Part shown: positions 8,943 through 17,382 of the stretch, one piece after another
How positions within the stretch are numbered: position 1 is the stretch's first letter
Layout of the letters: each line of letters begins with the position of its first letter
Source of the DNA: Allobosea sp. Tri-44
GTDB lineage: Bacteria; Pseudomonadota; Alphaproteobacteria; Rhizobiales; Beijerinckiaceae
DNA length: 64,000 nt
Reading direction: 5' to 3'
Assembly (NCBI RefSeq): GCF_004123845.1
Contig: NZ_NBDP01000019.1
Coordinates: 124,001-188,000 of the forward strand
Notes under the pieces: generated by a model
Databases searched by the model: none
What the model was told of the DNA's origin: nothing
The model's input: the letters and a program-made list of their open reading frames with translations, nothing else
Made by a program: the position numbers and the translations under genes

Positions 8943-9584
8943 ATGTCGCAGGTTGTCGACTCATTCCCGGCCGAGCGCGGCCTTTCGGAACGCCATGTCC
9001 GCATCCTCGATGCGGCCGAACGCGTCTTCGCGCGCGCCGGCTTCCATGCGGCGACGATGAATGACATCGCCGCAGAGGCCGGGATGAGCCCGGGCAATCT
9101 CTACCGCTATTTCTCCTCGAAGGACGCGATCATCGCCGGTATGAGCGAACGCGACCGCATGGAGATCGCGGCCGATTTCGCCGGGCTCGATCCAAGCAAG
9201 GGCCGGTTGCTCGACCAGCTCGATGAGCTCGGCCGTCAGCACATGGTGCGCAAGCCGCGCGAGAAGGCGATCATCGCGCTGCAAATCTGGGCGGAAGCCT
9301 CGCGCACCCCCGAGATGGCGAAGATCTGTGCCGGCTTCGACGAAACGGTCGAGCAGGGGCTCGGCGCCGCCGTCGAGGCTGCCAAGGCGAGCGGCGAATT
9401 GCCGAGCAATCTCGATCAAGCGCGTTTCCTGCTGGCGTTGTTCATGATGGCGGACGGCTTCTTCTGCCGGCGCGCCGTCGATCCCGATTTCGACGCCGCT
9501 GCCGGCGCCGAAGCCCTGTTCGCCGCGATGCGGGGATTGGCGCAGACCATGCTGCTGCCGCCCGCCGACGGCCAGACCTCGTAA
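8943..9584 (+). CDS. TetR/AcrR family repressor of the adjacent RND efflux operon
   Basis: The 213-residue protein has the TetR DNA-binding domain at about 18-66, with RILDAAERVFARAGFHAATMN, then DIAAEAGMSPGNLYRYFSSKD. A helical ligand and dimer domain follows. I chose ATG 8943 because it lies just after the palindromic operator and gives the usual short lead into the HTH; the longer upstream frame would read through the operator. The adaptor gene starts 11 bp after its stop. Autorepression and control of the pump are expected. Confidence 0.9.
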   Translation: MSQVVDSFPAERGLSERHVRILDAAERVFARAGFHAATMNDIAAEAGMSPGNLYRYFSSKDAIIAGMSERDRMEIAADFAGLDPSKGRLLDQLDELGRQHMVRKPREKAIIALQIWAEASRTPEMAKICAGFDETVEQGLGAAVEAAKASGELPSNLDQARFLLALFMMADGFFCRRAVDPDFDAAAGAEALFAAMRGLAQTMLLPPADGQTS

Positions 9585-9595
9585 GAAGGCCGACC

Positions 9596-10780
9596 ATGCC
9601 CATCTCGACCAAAAACCTGATCCTGCTGCCGCTCATCGCGCTCGCATGCGCGCCCGGCGCGACCTTCGCCCAGGCGCCGGCCTCCGCCGCCACAACCCAG
9701 CAGCCGTCCGCCGGACCTGCAATCACGGTGACATCGGCCAAGCGCGACGAGATCGTGCAGAGCGTCGTCGTCTCCGGCTCGATGATCGCGCGCGACGAGA
9801 TCATGGTTGCGCCCGAGATCGACGGCGTCGTCATCACCGAGCTGCTCGCCGAGGAGGGCGACCGTGTCGCCGCCGGCCAGGTGTTGGCGCGGCTGTCGCG
9901 CACCACGCTCGAAGTGCAGCGCTCCCAGAACGAGGCGCAGATCAAGCGTGCGGAGGCAGCAGTCGACCAGGCCAAGGCGCAAATCGTCGAGGCCGAGGCC
10001 AATCTCGTTCAGGCCAACAATGCCTTCGACCGGACCAAGGCTTTGCGTGACAATGGCAATGCGAGTCTCGAGACCTTCGATCAGCGCGCCGCCGCAGCCC
10101 GGGGCGGGCAAGCGCGATTGAACTCGATGAAGCAGGCGCTTGCGATCACCACGGCCGATCTGGCGCTGGCCCAGGCGCAAGGGCGCGACATCGAGGTCAA
10201 GCTGGCGCGAACCGAGATCAAGGCGCCGAAGGCCGGCATCGTCAGCCGCCGCAATGCCCGGCTCGGCGCGATGGCGACGATGGCGGCCACTGAGCCGCTG
10301 TTCAGGATCATCGCCGACGGCGCGATAGAGCTCGAGGCTGATGTCGCCGAGGTCGAGCTGCCCAATCTCAAGATCGGGCAGGCGGTCGCGGTCACGCCGG
10401 CAGGCGCTGACAAGCCGCTGACCGGCCAGATCCGGCTGATCTCGCCCGAGGTCGACAAGGCCTCGCGGCTTGGGCGGCTGCGTATCTCGCTCATCGACAA
10501 CCCGCCGGTCGCCATCGGCTCCTTCGCGCGCGGCGTGATCGAGACCGGCCGCAAGACCAGCATCCTCCTGCCGCTTTCGGCGATCACCTATTCACGCGGC
10601 GGCGCGATGGTGCAGTCCGTCAAGGACGGCCGGGTGACGACGAAGAAGGTGACGCTCGGCCTGATTGGCGGCGGGCGCGCCGAGATCGCGTCCGGCCTCG
10701 CCGAGGGCGAAAGCGTGGTGGCGCGCGCCGGCACCTTCGTGCGTGACGGCGACATGATCACGCCGATCGCGACGAACTGA
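9596..10780 (+). CDS. RND efflux periplasmic adaptor (membrane fusion protein)
   Basis: This 394-residue HlyD/AcrA-type adaptor links an inner-membrane RND pump to an outer-membrane channel. It starts with a signal peptide (about 1-23, ending TFAQA). A biotinyl-lipoyl-like segment follows (VVVSGSMIARDEIMVAPEI), then a long helical hairpin rich in Ala, Gln and Glu (about 105-190). The second lipoyl half (RTEIKAPKAGIVSRRNARLG) and beta-barrel domains close the protein. It sits between its regulator and the pump, 11 bp from each. No outer-membrane factor is encoded beside it. Confidence 0.92.
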   Translation: MPISTKNLILLPLIALACAPGATFAQAPASAATTQQPSAGPAITVTSAKRDEIVQSVVVSGSMIARDEIMVAPEIDGVVITELLAEEGDRVAAGQVLARLSRTTLEVQRSQNEAQIKRAEAAVDQAKAQIVEAEANLVQANNAFDRTKALRDNGNASLETFDQRAAAARGGQARLNSMKQALAITTADLALAQAQGRDIEVKLARTEIKAPKAGIVSRRNARLGAMATMAATEPLFRIIADGAIELEADVAEVELPNLKIGQAVAVTPAGADKPLTGQIRLISPEVDKASRLGRLRISLIDNPPVAIGSFARGVIETGRKTSILLPLSAITYSRGGAMVQSVKDGRVTTKKVTLGLIGGGRAEIASGLAEGESVVARAGTFVRDGDMITPIATN

Positions 10781-10791
10781 CGGAGCCTCGC

Positions 10792-13700
10792 GTGAACGTC
10801 AATTTCTCCGCCTGGTCGATCCGGAAGCCGGTTCCGGCGATCCTGCTCTTCGTCGTGCTCTGCGTGCTCGGGCTGCTCTCGTTCTCGAAGCTGCCGGTAA
10901 CGCGCTTCCCGAACATCGACGTGCCCTTCGTCTCGGTGACGGTGACCCAGTCCGGCGCTGCCCCGGCGGAGCTCGAGAGCCAGGTTTCGAAGCGCGTCGA
11001 GGATGCGGTCGCCAACATCACCGGCGTTAAGCATGTGATGTCGACGCTGACCGACGGCTCCTCGGTGACGCTGGTCGAGTTCAGGCTCGAAACCAACACC
11101 GACCGTGCCGTCAATGACGTCAAGGACGCGATCGCCAAGATCAGGGCTGAGCTGCCCCGCACCATCGACGAACCGGTGATCCAGCGCATCGACGTCGAGG
11201 GCCAGTCGATCCTGACCTACGGCGCCTCCTCGCCCGGCATGACGCTGGAGCAGATTTCCTGGCATGTCGACGATGTCGTCTCGCGCGAATTGCAGGGGCT
11301 GAAAGGCGTCGGCCGGGTCGAACGCTATGGCGGCGTCGACCGCGAGATCCGAATCTCGCTCGATCCCGACCGGCTGCTCGCGCTTGGCACCACGGCCGGC
11401 GAGGTCAATCGCCAGATCCGCGCCACCAATGTCGACCTTGCCGGCGGGCGCGGCGAGGTTGGTGGCCAGGAGCAGGCGATCCGCACGCTTGCCAGCGCGA
11501 AGACTGTCGCGGAGCTCGCCGACAGCAAGATCCAGCTCACCGGCGGACGCGAGGTGCGCCTGAAGGAGCTCGGCCGGGTCGAGGATTCCAGTTCCGAGCC
11601 GCGTGCCTTCGGCCGGCTGAACAAGCAGCCGGTCGTTTCCTTCGCCGTGTTCCGCTCGAAGGGCTCGAGCGAGCTCTCGGTCAAGGACGTCGTCGCGGCC
11701 AAGCTCGACGATCTCAACAAGCGCTATCCGACGATCGCGATCAAATCGATCGACGACGCCGTCGCCTACACCCATGGCAACTACAAGGCGGCGATGGAGA
11801 CGCTGCTGGAGGGCGCGGCGCTCGCCGTGCTCGTCGTCTTCATCTTCCTGCGCAACTGGCGCGCGACGCTGATCACCGCGATCGCGCTGCCGCTCTCGGC
11901 GATCCCGACCTTCTGGGCGATGGAGCTCCTCGGCTTCTCGCTCAACCTCGTCAGCCTGCTCGGCATCACCCTGGTGACCGGCATCCTCGTCGACGACGCG
12001 ATCGTCGAGATCGAGAACATCGTCCGGCACATGAAGATGGGCAAATCGCCCTATCGCGCCGCGATGGAGGCGGCCGACGAGATTGGCCTCGCGGTCATCG
12101 CGATCACGCTGACCATCGTCGCGATCTTCGCGCCGGTCTCGTTCATGGGCGGCATCGCCGGCCAGTATTTCCGCCAGTTCGGCCTGACGGTCGCGATCGC
12201 GGTGCTGTTCTCCCTGCTTGTGGCGCGCCTGATCACGCCGATGATGGCGGCCTATCTGTTCAAGCCGGTGAAGCACCAGGATGCCAAAGACGGCTTCGTG
12301 ATGCGCGCCTACAGCTGGCTGCTTGAAGCCTCGCTCAGGAAGCGCCGTATCCCGGTCTTGCCGCGCTTCGACGGCTCGCGGACATGGCGGAGGCTGCCGT
12401 TCAATACGGCCTATCTCACGCTGATTGCCGGCTTCGGCTTCCTGTTCATCTCGATCCAGGCGACGGCACTGCTGCCGACCGGCTTCTTCCCGGAGGAGGA
12501 TACCGCCCGCATCGTCGCCTCGGTCGAATTGCCGCCCGGCGCGACGCTGGAGGACACCACCGTCGCCACCGACAAGATCGTCGACAAGCTGCGCGAGATC
12601 CCGCAGGTGACGAACGTCTTCGTGCTCGGTGGCGCCTCGCCGACCGGCCAGCGCGAGGTCCGCCGCGCCTCCGTCTTCATCCTGCTGACGCCGAAGGCCG
12701 AGCGCGACATCCCGCAGAAGGAGCTCAAGGTCACCATCGCCGAGAAGCTGGCTGGTGTGCCCGATGTCCGCGCCTGGTACGTCAACGAGCGCGGCGAGCG
12801 CGAGATGGCGTTCTCGATCCTGTCCAAGGACGGCGATGCGCTCGACGAGACCGTGGCGAAGATCGAGGCGCGCATGCGCCAGGTCGACGGCTATCTCAAC
12901 GTCGCAACCGCCGGTTCGCTGAGCCGGCCGGAGATGCGCGTCACGCCGAAGCTGGAGCAGGCCGCCAATCTCGGCGTCACGCCCGAGGCGATCTCGGAGG
13001 CGCTGCGGGTTGCCACCATCGGTGACATCGGCCCCAACCTCGCCAAGTTCAACGCCGGCGACCGGCTGGTGCCGATCCGCGTCCAGCTCGACGAGCAGGC
13101 CCGCACCGATATCCGCAACATCGCGGCGTTGCGCGTGACCAATACCGCTGGCGTCTCGATCCCGCTTACCGCCGTCGCCGAGATCGGCTTCGGCGAGGGC
13201 CCGTCCTCGATCGACCGCTATGACCGCGTCCGCCGCGCCGCCATCGGCGCCGACCTGAAGCGCGGCTTCGAGCTTGGCACGGCGCAGGAGAAATTCCAGG
13301 AGATCGTCAAGGAGGTCGGCCTGCCCGAGGGCGTGCGCATCGCCGCCACCGGCGACGCCGAGATCCAGGGCGAGGTGGTCGAGGGCTTCATCACCGCGAT
13401 GACCACCGGCCTGATGCTGGTGCTCGCCGTGCTGATCCTGCTGTTCGGCTCGGTCTTCCAGCCGATCACCATCCTGCTCTCGCTGCCGCTCTCCTTTGGC
13501 GGCGTGGTCATCGCGCTGCTCGCCACGCACAACCCGGTCTCGATGCCGGTCTATATCGGCCTGCTGATGCTGATGGGCATCGTCACCAAGAACGCGATCA
13601 TGCTCGTCGACTTCGCGGTCGAGGAGGTCGCGCGCGGGAAGGACCGGCTGACGGCGCTGCTGGAGGCAGGGCACAAGCGGGCGCGGCCGATCGTGATGAC

Positions 13701-14016
13701 CACGATCGCCATGGCCGCCGGCATGCTCCCGTCCGCCTATGGCGTCGGCGATGGCGGCGAGTTCCGCGCGCCGATGGCGATCGCGGTGATCGGCGGGCTG
13801 CTCGTCTCGACCGTGCTCTCCCTCGTCTTCGTACCGTCCTTCTATGTGGTGATGGACGATCTCGGCCGGCTCACTGGCTGGATTTTTGGCCGCTTCCTCG
13901 GCAAGGCCGAGGATGAGAGCCAGTGGGAAGCGATCCGCGAGGAGGAGACGCCGGGCGAGGCCGCCGCCAAGGCGATGGCCGGCAAGCTGCCGCCGCCGAG
14001 ACTGGCGGCGGAGTGA
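10792..14016 (+). CDS. RND efflux transporter, AcrB/MexF-like inner-membrane pump
   Basis: The 1074-residue product has the size and twofold repeated layout of proton-driven RND pumps. Helix 1 (AWSIRKPVPAILLFVVLCVLG) is followed by a large periplasmic porter loop, helices 2-6, a second loop and helices 8-12. The proton-relay aspartates are Asp401-Asp402 in GILVDDAIVEIENI. Near the end, MLMGIVTKNAIMLVDFA is the usual helix-10/11 signature. The start is GTG 10792, after GGAG. Substrates cannot be predicted. The C-terminus has an extra hydrophilic tail of about 40 residues. Confidence 0.95.
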   Translation: MNVNFSAWSIRKPVPAILLFVVLCVLGLLSFSKLPVTRFPNIDVPFVSVTVTQSGAAPAELESQVSKRVEDAVANITGVKHVMSTLTDGSSVTLVEFRLETNTDRAVNDVKDAIAKIRAELPRTIDEPVIQRIDVEGQSILTYGASSPGMTLEQISWHVDDVVSRELQGLKGVGRVERYGGVDREIRISLDPDRLLALGTTAGEVNRQIRATNVDLAGGRGEVGGQEQAIRTLASAKTVAELADSKIQLTGGREVRLKELGRVEDSSSEPRAFGRLNKQPVVSFAVFRSKGSSELSVKDVVAAKLDDLNKRYPTIAIKSIDDAVAYTHGNYKAAMETLLEGAALAVLVVFIFLRNWRATLITAIALPLSAIPTFWAMELLGFSLNLVSLLGITLVTGILVDDAIVEIENIVRHMKMGKSPYRAAMEAADEIGLAVIAITLTIVAIFAPVSFMGGIAGQYFRQFGLTVAIAVLFSLLVARLITPMMAAYLFKPVKHQDAKDGFVMRAYSWLLEASLRKRRIPVLPRFDGSRTWRRLPFNTAYLTLIAGFGFLFISIQATALLPTGFFPEEDTARIVASVELPPGATLEDTTVATDKIVDKLREIPQVTNVFVLGGASPTGQREVRRASVFILLTPKAERDIPQKELKVTIAEKLAGVPDVRAWYVNERGEREMAFSILSKDGDALDETVAKIEARMRQVDGYLNVATAGSLSRPEMRVTPKLEQAANLGVTPEAISEALRVATIGDIGPNLAKFNAGDRLVPIRVQLDEQARTDIRNIAALRVTNTAGVSIPLTAVAEIGFGEGPSSIDRYDRVRRAAIGADLKRGFELGTAQEKFQEIVKEVGLPEGVRIAATGDAEIQGEVVEGFITAMTTGLMLVLAVLILLFGSVFQPITILLSLPLSFGGVVIALLATHNPVSMPVYIGLLMLMGIVTKNAIMLVDFAVEEVARGKDRLTALLEAGHKRARPIVMTTIAMAAGMLPSAYGVGDGGEFRAPMAIAVIGGLLVSTVLSLVFVPSFYVVMDDLGRLTGWIFGRFLGKAEDESQWEAIREEETPGEAAAKAMAGKLPPPRLAAE

Positions 14017-14023
14017 GAACCAA

Positions 14024-14050
14024 GGGTCTGCCTCAGGGCAGGCCCTTTTT
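14024..14050 (+). terminator. Rho-independent terminator after the RND operon
   Basis: The stem GGGTCTGCC (14024-14032) pairs with GGCAGGCCC (14037-14045) with one wobble. The loop is four bases and five T residues follow directly (14046-14050). It lies 8 bp after the pump stop codon and also separates it from the convergent gene. Confidence 0.85.
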
Positions 14051-14059
14051 AATTGGCGG

Positions 14060-14584
14060 TCAATTCTCCCGCAGTGACAGATCGAGGTTCTGTCCCTGGC
14101 CTGGCTGGCTGCCACGCAGGGTCAGCGCCACACCATCCTGCTGGCGGGAGATCGTCAGGGTCGCGGGCGGATTTGGGCGGACGCTTTCTGCCGTCTCGTT
14201 GAAGGCGAGCGTCAGCCGCTGGCCCTGCCGCGTGCCGGCGAGGTTCGCGACTGTGCCGGTGCTCTCCTTGAAGGTGCCGGCATAGCGGCCGGTCTTCGGA
14301 TCGTGGCGCAGCTCGATCTTGATGGTGGCGCTGAGGATGGCCGCGGTGGTGCAGCTGCCGTCGAGGCTCAGGCGCGAGCCTTCCTGGTCGCCATTGAACT
14401 CACACTTCAGCGAACGGCTGCTGCCGCCGGCGTTCTGGAGCGTGCCATTGCCGCTGAAGCGGCCTTCCAGCGAGCTGAGGAAGCCCGCTTCGCCGCTATC
14501 GGCCTCCTGCTCGGCGGCTCCCGGCTGCGCCAGGATCAGGAGCGCCGCCGCGGCGAGCGCCTTCGCCAGGTGATGTCCTGTCAT
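14060..14584 (-). CDS. Secreted hypothetical protein
   Basis: This 174-residue protein has a clear signal peptide (about 1-24, ending PGAAEQ). The mature part is polar and probably beta-rich, with repeated short strands such as FSGNGTLQN, LKCEFNGD and GRYAGTFKES. Two cysteines (in LKCEF and GSCTT) could form a disulfide in the periplasm. I recognise no family. It is a single gene, convergent with the RND operon, and starts about 90 bp from the end of the HxlR gene on the same strand. Confidence 0.65.
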   Translation of the reverse strand: MTGHHLAKALAAAALLILAQPGAAEQEADSGEAGFLSSLEGRFSGNGTLQNAGGSSRSLKCEFNGDQEGSRLSLDGSCTTAAILSATIKIELRHDPKTGRYAGTFKESTGTVANLAGTRQGQRLTLAFNETAESVRPNPPATLTISRQQDGVALTLRGSQPGQGQNLDLSLREN

Positions 14585-14673
14585 GATCGTCCCTCCTGCC
14601 GGCTAAACGTCTCAGGAGCGGTTTTGATCGATCGCGGCAGAAAATAAGGATGGCTTCGCCGGGGCTGGAGCCT

Positions 14674-15192
14674 TCACACGCCGGCCGGCTCGCTTTCGGC
14701 CGCGTGCTTGCGCTCCACGGCATCGCGATAGGCCGCAGTCAGCTCGTCGAGCACGGAGTGCACCGGCCGCGGCGCGTCGAGATGGAGAAAGCGCAGCTCC
14801 GACATGAACTTCTGCCAGAGCACTGGCCCGCCCTCGGCGAGGATCTCGGCGCGGATCGACATCTCCGGCGTCACCGGCAGGAAACGCCGGCCCCAGTCGG
14901 CCATGGCCGCGAAGACCGGCACCAGCGAGATCCCCATCTCGGTCAGGCTGTAGATGCCCTTCTGCTTATGGCTGGCGTCGTCACGGCGCGAGATCAGGCC
15001 GTTCTCGAGCAGTCGCTTCAGTCGGTCGGCGAGGATGTTCGAGGCGATGCCCTCGTCCGATTTTGCCAGTAATTCGCGAAAATGTCGGCGATTGCCGAAC
15101 ATCATGTCGCGCAGGACGATCAGGCTCCAGCGATCCCCGAGGATTTCCAGGGTCAGATTGATCGGGCAGCCCGAGCGGCCGGTCTCTCGCAT
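14674..15192 (-). CDS. HxlR-type winged-helix transcriptional regulator
   Basis: This 172-residue protein has the HxlR signature: an N-terminal redox-type cysteine (Cys9 in SGCPIN), LEILGDRWSLIVLRDMMFG, then the recognition segment SNILADRLKRLLENGLI. A C-terminal extension follows the usual domain of about 110 residues. The ATG at 15192 (MRETGRSGCP) is favoured because GGAG lies 6 bp upstream. It is divergent from a reductase gene, with paired inverted sites between them. Control of that reductase and of itself is likely, perhaps in response to electrophiles or quinones. Confidence 0.85.
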   Translation of the reverse strand: MRETGRSGCPINLTLEILGDRWSLIVLRDMMFGNRRHFRELLAKSDEGIASNILADRLKRLLENGLISRRDDASHKQKGIYSLTEMGISLVPVFAAMADWGRRFLPVTPEMSIRAEILAEGGPVLWQKFMSELRFLHLDAPRPVHSVLDELTAAYRDAVERKHAAESEPAGV

Positions 15193-15201
15193 GTGCATCT
15201 C

Positions 15202-15269
15202 CAAAACCGCTTGCATTCTACAATCGGTTTCGCTAGAAGCCAACTGCTTGCAAATCGCAAGCGGTTTTG
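15202..15269. promoter_or_regulatory. Paired inverted operators for the HxlR regulator
   Basis: CAAAACCGCTTGC (15202-15214) and its exact reverse complement (15257-15269) face each other in the divergent gap. The right copy is also half of a tighter palindrome, GCTTGC-AAATC-GCAAGC (15246-15262). Thirteen-bp identical arms, one close to each start codon, strongly suggest binding sites of the flanking regulator. Confidence 0.75.
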
Positions 15270-15302
15270 ACGGCGTCGAAGTGGCGCTGCATGGAGGATG
15301 TG

Positions 15303-15860
15303 ATGGCCAAGGTGATCGCCTGGAACCTCGTGACTCTCGACGGCTACTTCGAGGGCACGGAGAAGTGGGATCTCTCGTTCCACAACGAAGCCTGGGGCGA
15401 CGAGCTCGACGCGCTCAGCAAGGAGTTCGGCCAGCGCGCCCAATGCCTTGTCTTCGGCCGTGTCACTCATGACGGGATGAAGGCGTACTGGACCGGCGCC
15501 ACCGCCGAGGACGGCGAGGTCACGCGCTACATGAACGCGCTGCCCAAGCTGGTCGCCTCGCGCAGCGTTCAGAGCTCGGACTGGAACAACACCCGCGTCA
15601 CCGCCGACATCACAGCCGAGATCGCCAGGCTGCGGGCTGCTCCGGGCAAGGACGTCCTGGTCTTCGGCAGCGCCGAGCTGATCGATACGCTGCTGAGGGA
15701 GAGGCAGATCGACGAGTTGATGCTCGCGGTGGTGCCGGTTCGGCTCGGCGCGGGCACGCCGTTCTTCAAGGCCGATGGCGAGCGCCAGAGGCTCGATCTG
15801 CTGGAGAGCCGCCCGCTCAAGAACGGAACGGTGATCCTGCGCTACAATATGAGGAGTTGA
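15303..15860 (+). CDS. Dihydrofolate-reductase-family (RibD C-terminal-like) oxidoreductase
   Basis: This 185-residue protein belongs to the DHFR/RibD C-terminal superfamily of NADPH reductases. The N-terminal strand KVIAWNLVTLDGYFEG, the segment CLVFGRVTHDGM and the nucleotide-binding VLVFGSAELIDTLL are characteristic, as is the late PVRLGAGTPFF. Stand-alone members like this are usually not the essential folate enzyme. ATG 15303 has GGAGG 5 bp upstream. It is probably induced through the divergent HxlR regulator. Confidence 0.82.
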   Translation: MAKVIAWNLVTLDGYFEGTEKWDLSFHNEAWGDELDALSKEFGQRAQCLVFGRVTHDGMKAYWTGATAEDGEVTRYMNALPKLVASRSVQSSDWNNTRVTADITAEIARLRAAPGKDVLVFGSAELIDTLLRERQIDELMLAVVPVRLGAGTPFFKADGERQRLDLLESRPLKNGTVILRYNMRS

Positions 15861-15926
15861 TAACCGCTATGAGCTCTGATCGACTCTCACAGATAAGATT
15901 TCTTCGAAAATCAATTGCCCGATTAT

Positions 15927-15956
15927 TTGGTTCTATACATACTCGAAAACTATCAT
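15927..15956 (+). promoter_or_regulatory. Possible promoter of the DUF5343-HEPN island
   Basis: TTGGTT (15927-15932) and TATCAT (15951-15956) are separated by 18 bp in AT-rich DNA about 110 bp before the first island gene. This is the best sigma70-like pair visible there, but AT-rich sequence yields such matches by chance. Confidence 0.3.
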
Positions 15957-16063
15957 CTGAATAATATTTTGGGATCACGCTGCGTCTCTGTGCCTTCCAA
16001 AAACGTGCTGCCTACTTGTGTCTCCAGAGGTATCAGCTACTTTAGGTTGGGGGAGGACGCTTC

Positions 16064-16783
16064 ATGGTTGAGGAAGCTGGCAAAGCTGCGGGAGTGAGCA
16101 GCGGAGAGATTGCTCCGTCGACGAAAGAAATAAAAGATAAACCTGGCCGTCGCGAGATCAAGGGAGGTATACCATACGTAACATCTCCTGGAGTTCTGAA
16201 GAAAGCGCTCGAAATCATTGTTCAAGCTGAGCGGCCAGATAAATTTAGTGCTAACTATATGGCAACTGTCTTAAAACTAACAGGAGGATCTGCGAGAGAG
16301 GTTCCTCCTTTTCTTAAGAAAATGCAATTTATCGGATCGGATGCAGCTCCGACTCTTCTGTATTCAAAATTTAAGACTGATGGAGGCCGTTCTCAAGCCG
16401 CGTATGAGGGCTTAAAGAACTCTTTTGGTGAATTGTTTCGGCGAAATGAATATATTTATAAAGCAGAAGAAGCTGCAGTAAAGGATGTAATCGTTGAAAT
16501 AACGGGCCTCAAAAAGAATGATAATATCGTTCGATTGATGTATGCAACTTTTGAGGCCGTTCGCGGGTTTGTATCTGGCGATGTCTCTGCGACCGCGCCT
16601 AACAATCTTAGGACCGAGTCAGATGATCAAGTTGATGTGGGGCAGGTGGATCAGAAAATAGAATCTAGTTCATTTAAGAGTATAGGTCTGTCCTATCAGA
16701 TAAATATTGTTCTACCAGAAACAGATAATATTTCTGTTTTTAATGCGATTTTTAAAAGCCTTCGGGAAAATCTCTTGCGATGA
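16064..16783 (+). CDS. DUF5343 domain protein, first gene of an AT-rich two-gene island
   Basis: The 239-residue product matches the DUF5343 pattern. After a charged N-terminus comes PYVTSPGVLKKALEII, then a helical winged-helix-like region (about 35-170) with PPFLKKMQFIG and FGELFRRNEYIYK. After a polar linker, the C-terminus (about 208-239, YQINIVLP then FNAIFKSLRENLL) forms a strand-helix unit often seen in this family. The function is not established. A strong GGGAGGA sits 6 bp before ATG 16064. Base composition differs sharply from the flanks: 19 of the 60 bases at 16441-16500 are G or C. It overlaps the HEPN gene by 4 bp. Confidence 0.75.
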   Translation: MVEEAGKAAGVSSGEIAPSTKEIKDKPGRREIKGGIPYVTSPGVLKKALEIIVQAERPDKFSANYMATVLKLTGGSAREVPPFLKKMQFIGSDAAPTLLYSKFKTDGGRSQAAYEGLKNSFGELFRRNEYIYKAEEAAVKDVIVEITGLKKNDNIVRLMYATFEAVRGFVSGDVSATAPNNLRTESDDQVDVGQVDQKIESSSFKSIGLSYQINIVLPETDNISVFNAIFKSLRENLLR

Positions 16784-17373
16784 CGGAAGAGCGAGATATA
16801 GAACTTTTCGTTCTGAAAAACGCTGCGATGACACGCAGCTTACGGCAGATATTCAACGCAGAGAATATTGGAAATTCTAGAGGTGCGCTTGAAGCGCAGG
16901 CCGATTCCCTTGTCTCTGATTATCTCAAGCAGGTCGATTTTAAGGTTTTAGTAAATGCGAAGCGGATGAGTGAATTCTATATGCTCTTCTACGCCCTTGA
17001 GAACGATATTCGTGACCTTATTGAGTCGACGCTGATAGAAAGTTTTGGAGATGATTGGTGGGGAGTCGCTGTTCCTCAATTCGTTCGTGACAACGTTCAA
17101 AAGAATTATGATCGAGAGGCCGCTGAGGGTCTTCCACCGAGATCTGATCGAATGATTGATTATTCAACTTTTGGAGAATTAGGAGAAATAGTTAAAGAAA
17201 ATTGGGAAATTTTTTCAGGTATGTTTTCGAATGCGACGAGGAATCGTGTTTTACGTCTTATCAATAGACTGAATCTTGTTCGCGGTCCTATCGCTCATTG
17301 CAATCTCTTACCGGAGGAAGAGGCTATTCGCCTTAAGCTCGCGATAAGAGATTGGTATAAGTTAATGGAATAG
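16780..17373 (+). CDS. Swt1-type HEPN domain protein with RX4H motif
   Basis: The 197-residue protein fits the HEPN_Swt1 family. LENDIRDLIESTLIESFGDDWW is at about 73-94, followed by DYSTFGELGEIVKENWEIF. The predicted nuclease-type motif RGPIAH (Arg168 to His173, RX4H) comes next, then an acidic helix LPEEEAIRLKLAI. HEPN proteins with intact RX4-6H are commonly RNases in toxin-antitoxin, abortive-infection and CRISPR-linked systems. The ATGA overlap (16780-16783) couples it to the DUF5343 gene. AT-rich composition, unlike the neighbours, indicates recent transfer. That it is a toxin is inference. Confidence 0.78.
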   Translation: MTEERDIELFVLKNAAMTRSLRQIFNAENIGNSRGALEAQADSLVSDYLKQVDFKVLVNAKRMSEFYMLFYALENDIRDLIESTLIESFGDDWWGVAVPQFVRDNVQKNYDREAAEGLPPRSDRMIDYSTFGELGEIVKENWEIFSGMFSNATRNRVLRLINRLNLVRGPIAHCNLLPEEEAIRLKLAIRDWYKLME

Positions 17374-17382
17374 CGCTCTTGG

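Noticed and set aside
8693..9097. An N-terminal extension of the amidotransferase
   Set aside because: It would run antisense to the TetR gene and through its operator; the GATase fold is complete from ATG 8692.
10588..14115. A very long open frame (1175 codons) antisense to the RND pump
   Set aside because: It mirrors the pump's codon structure in high-GC DNA; its product is low-complexity, rich in Arg, Asp and His, with no domain, and the sense strand is clearly a full RND pump.
15915..16097. A 60-codon frame ahead of the DUF5343 gene
   Set aside because: No ribosome site; it overlaps the strong Shine-Dalgarno and start of the DUF5343 gene in another frame; its composition looks random.
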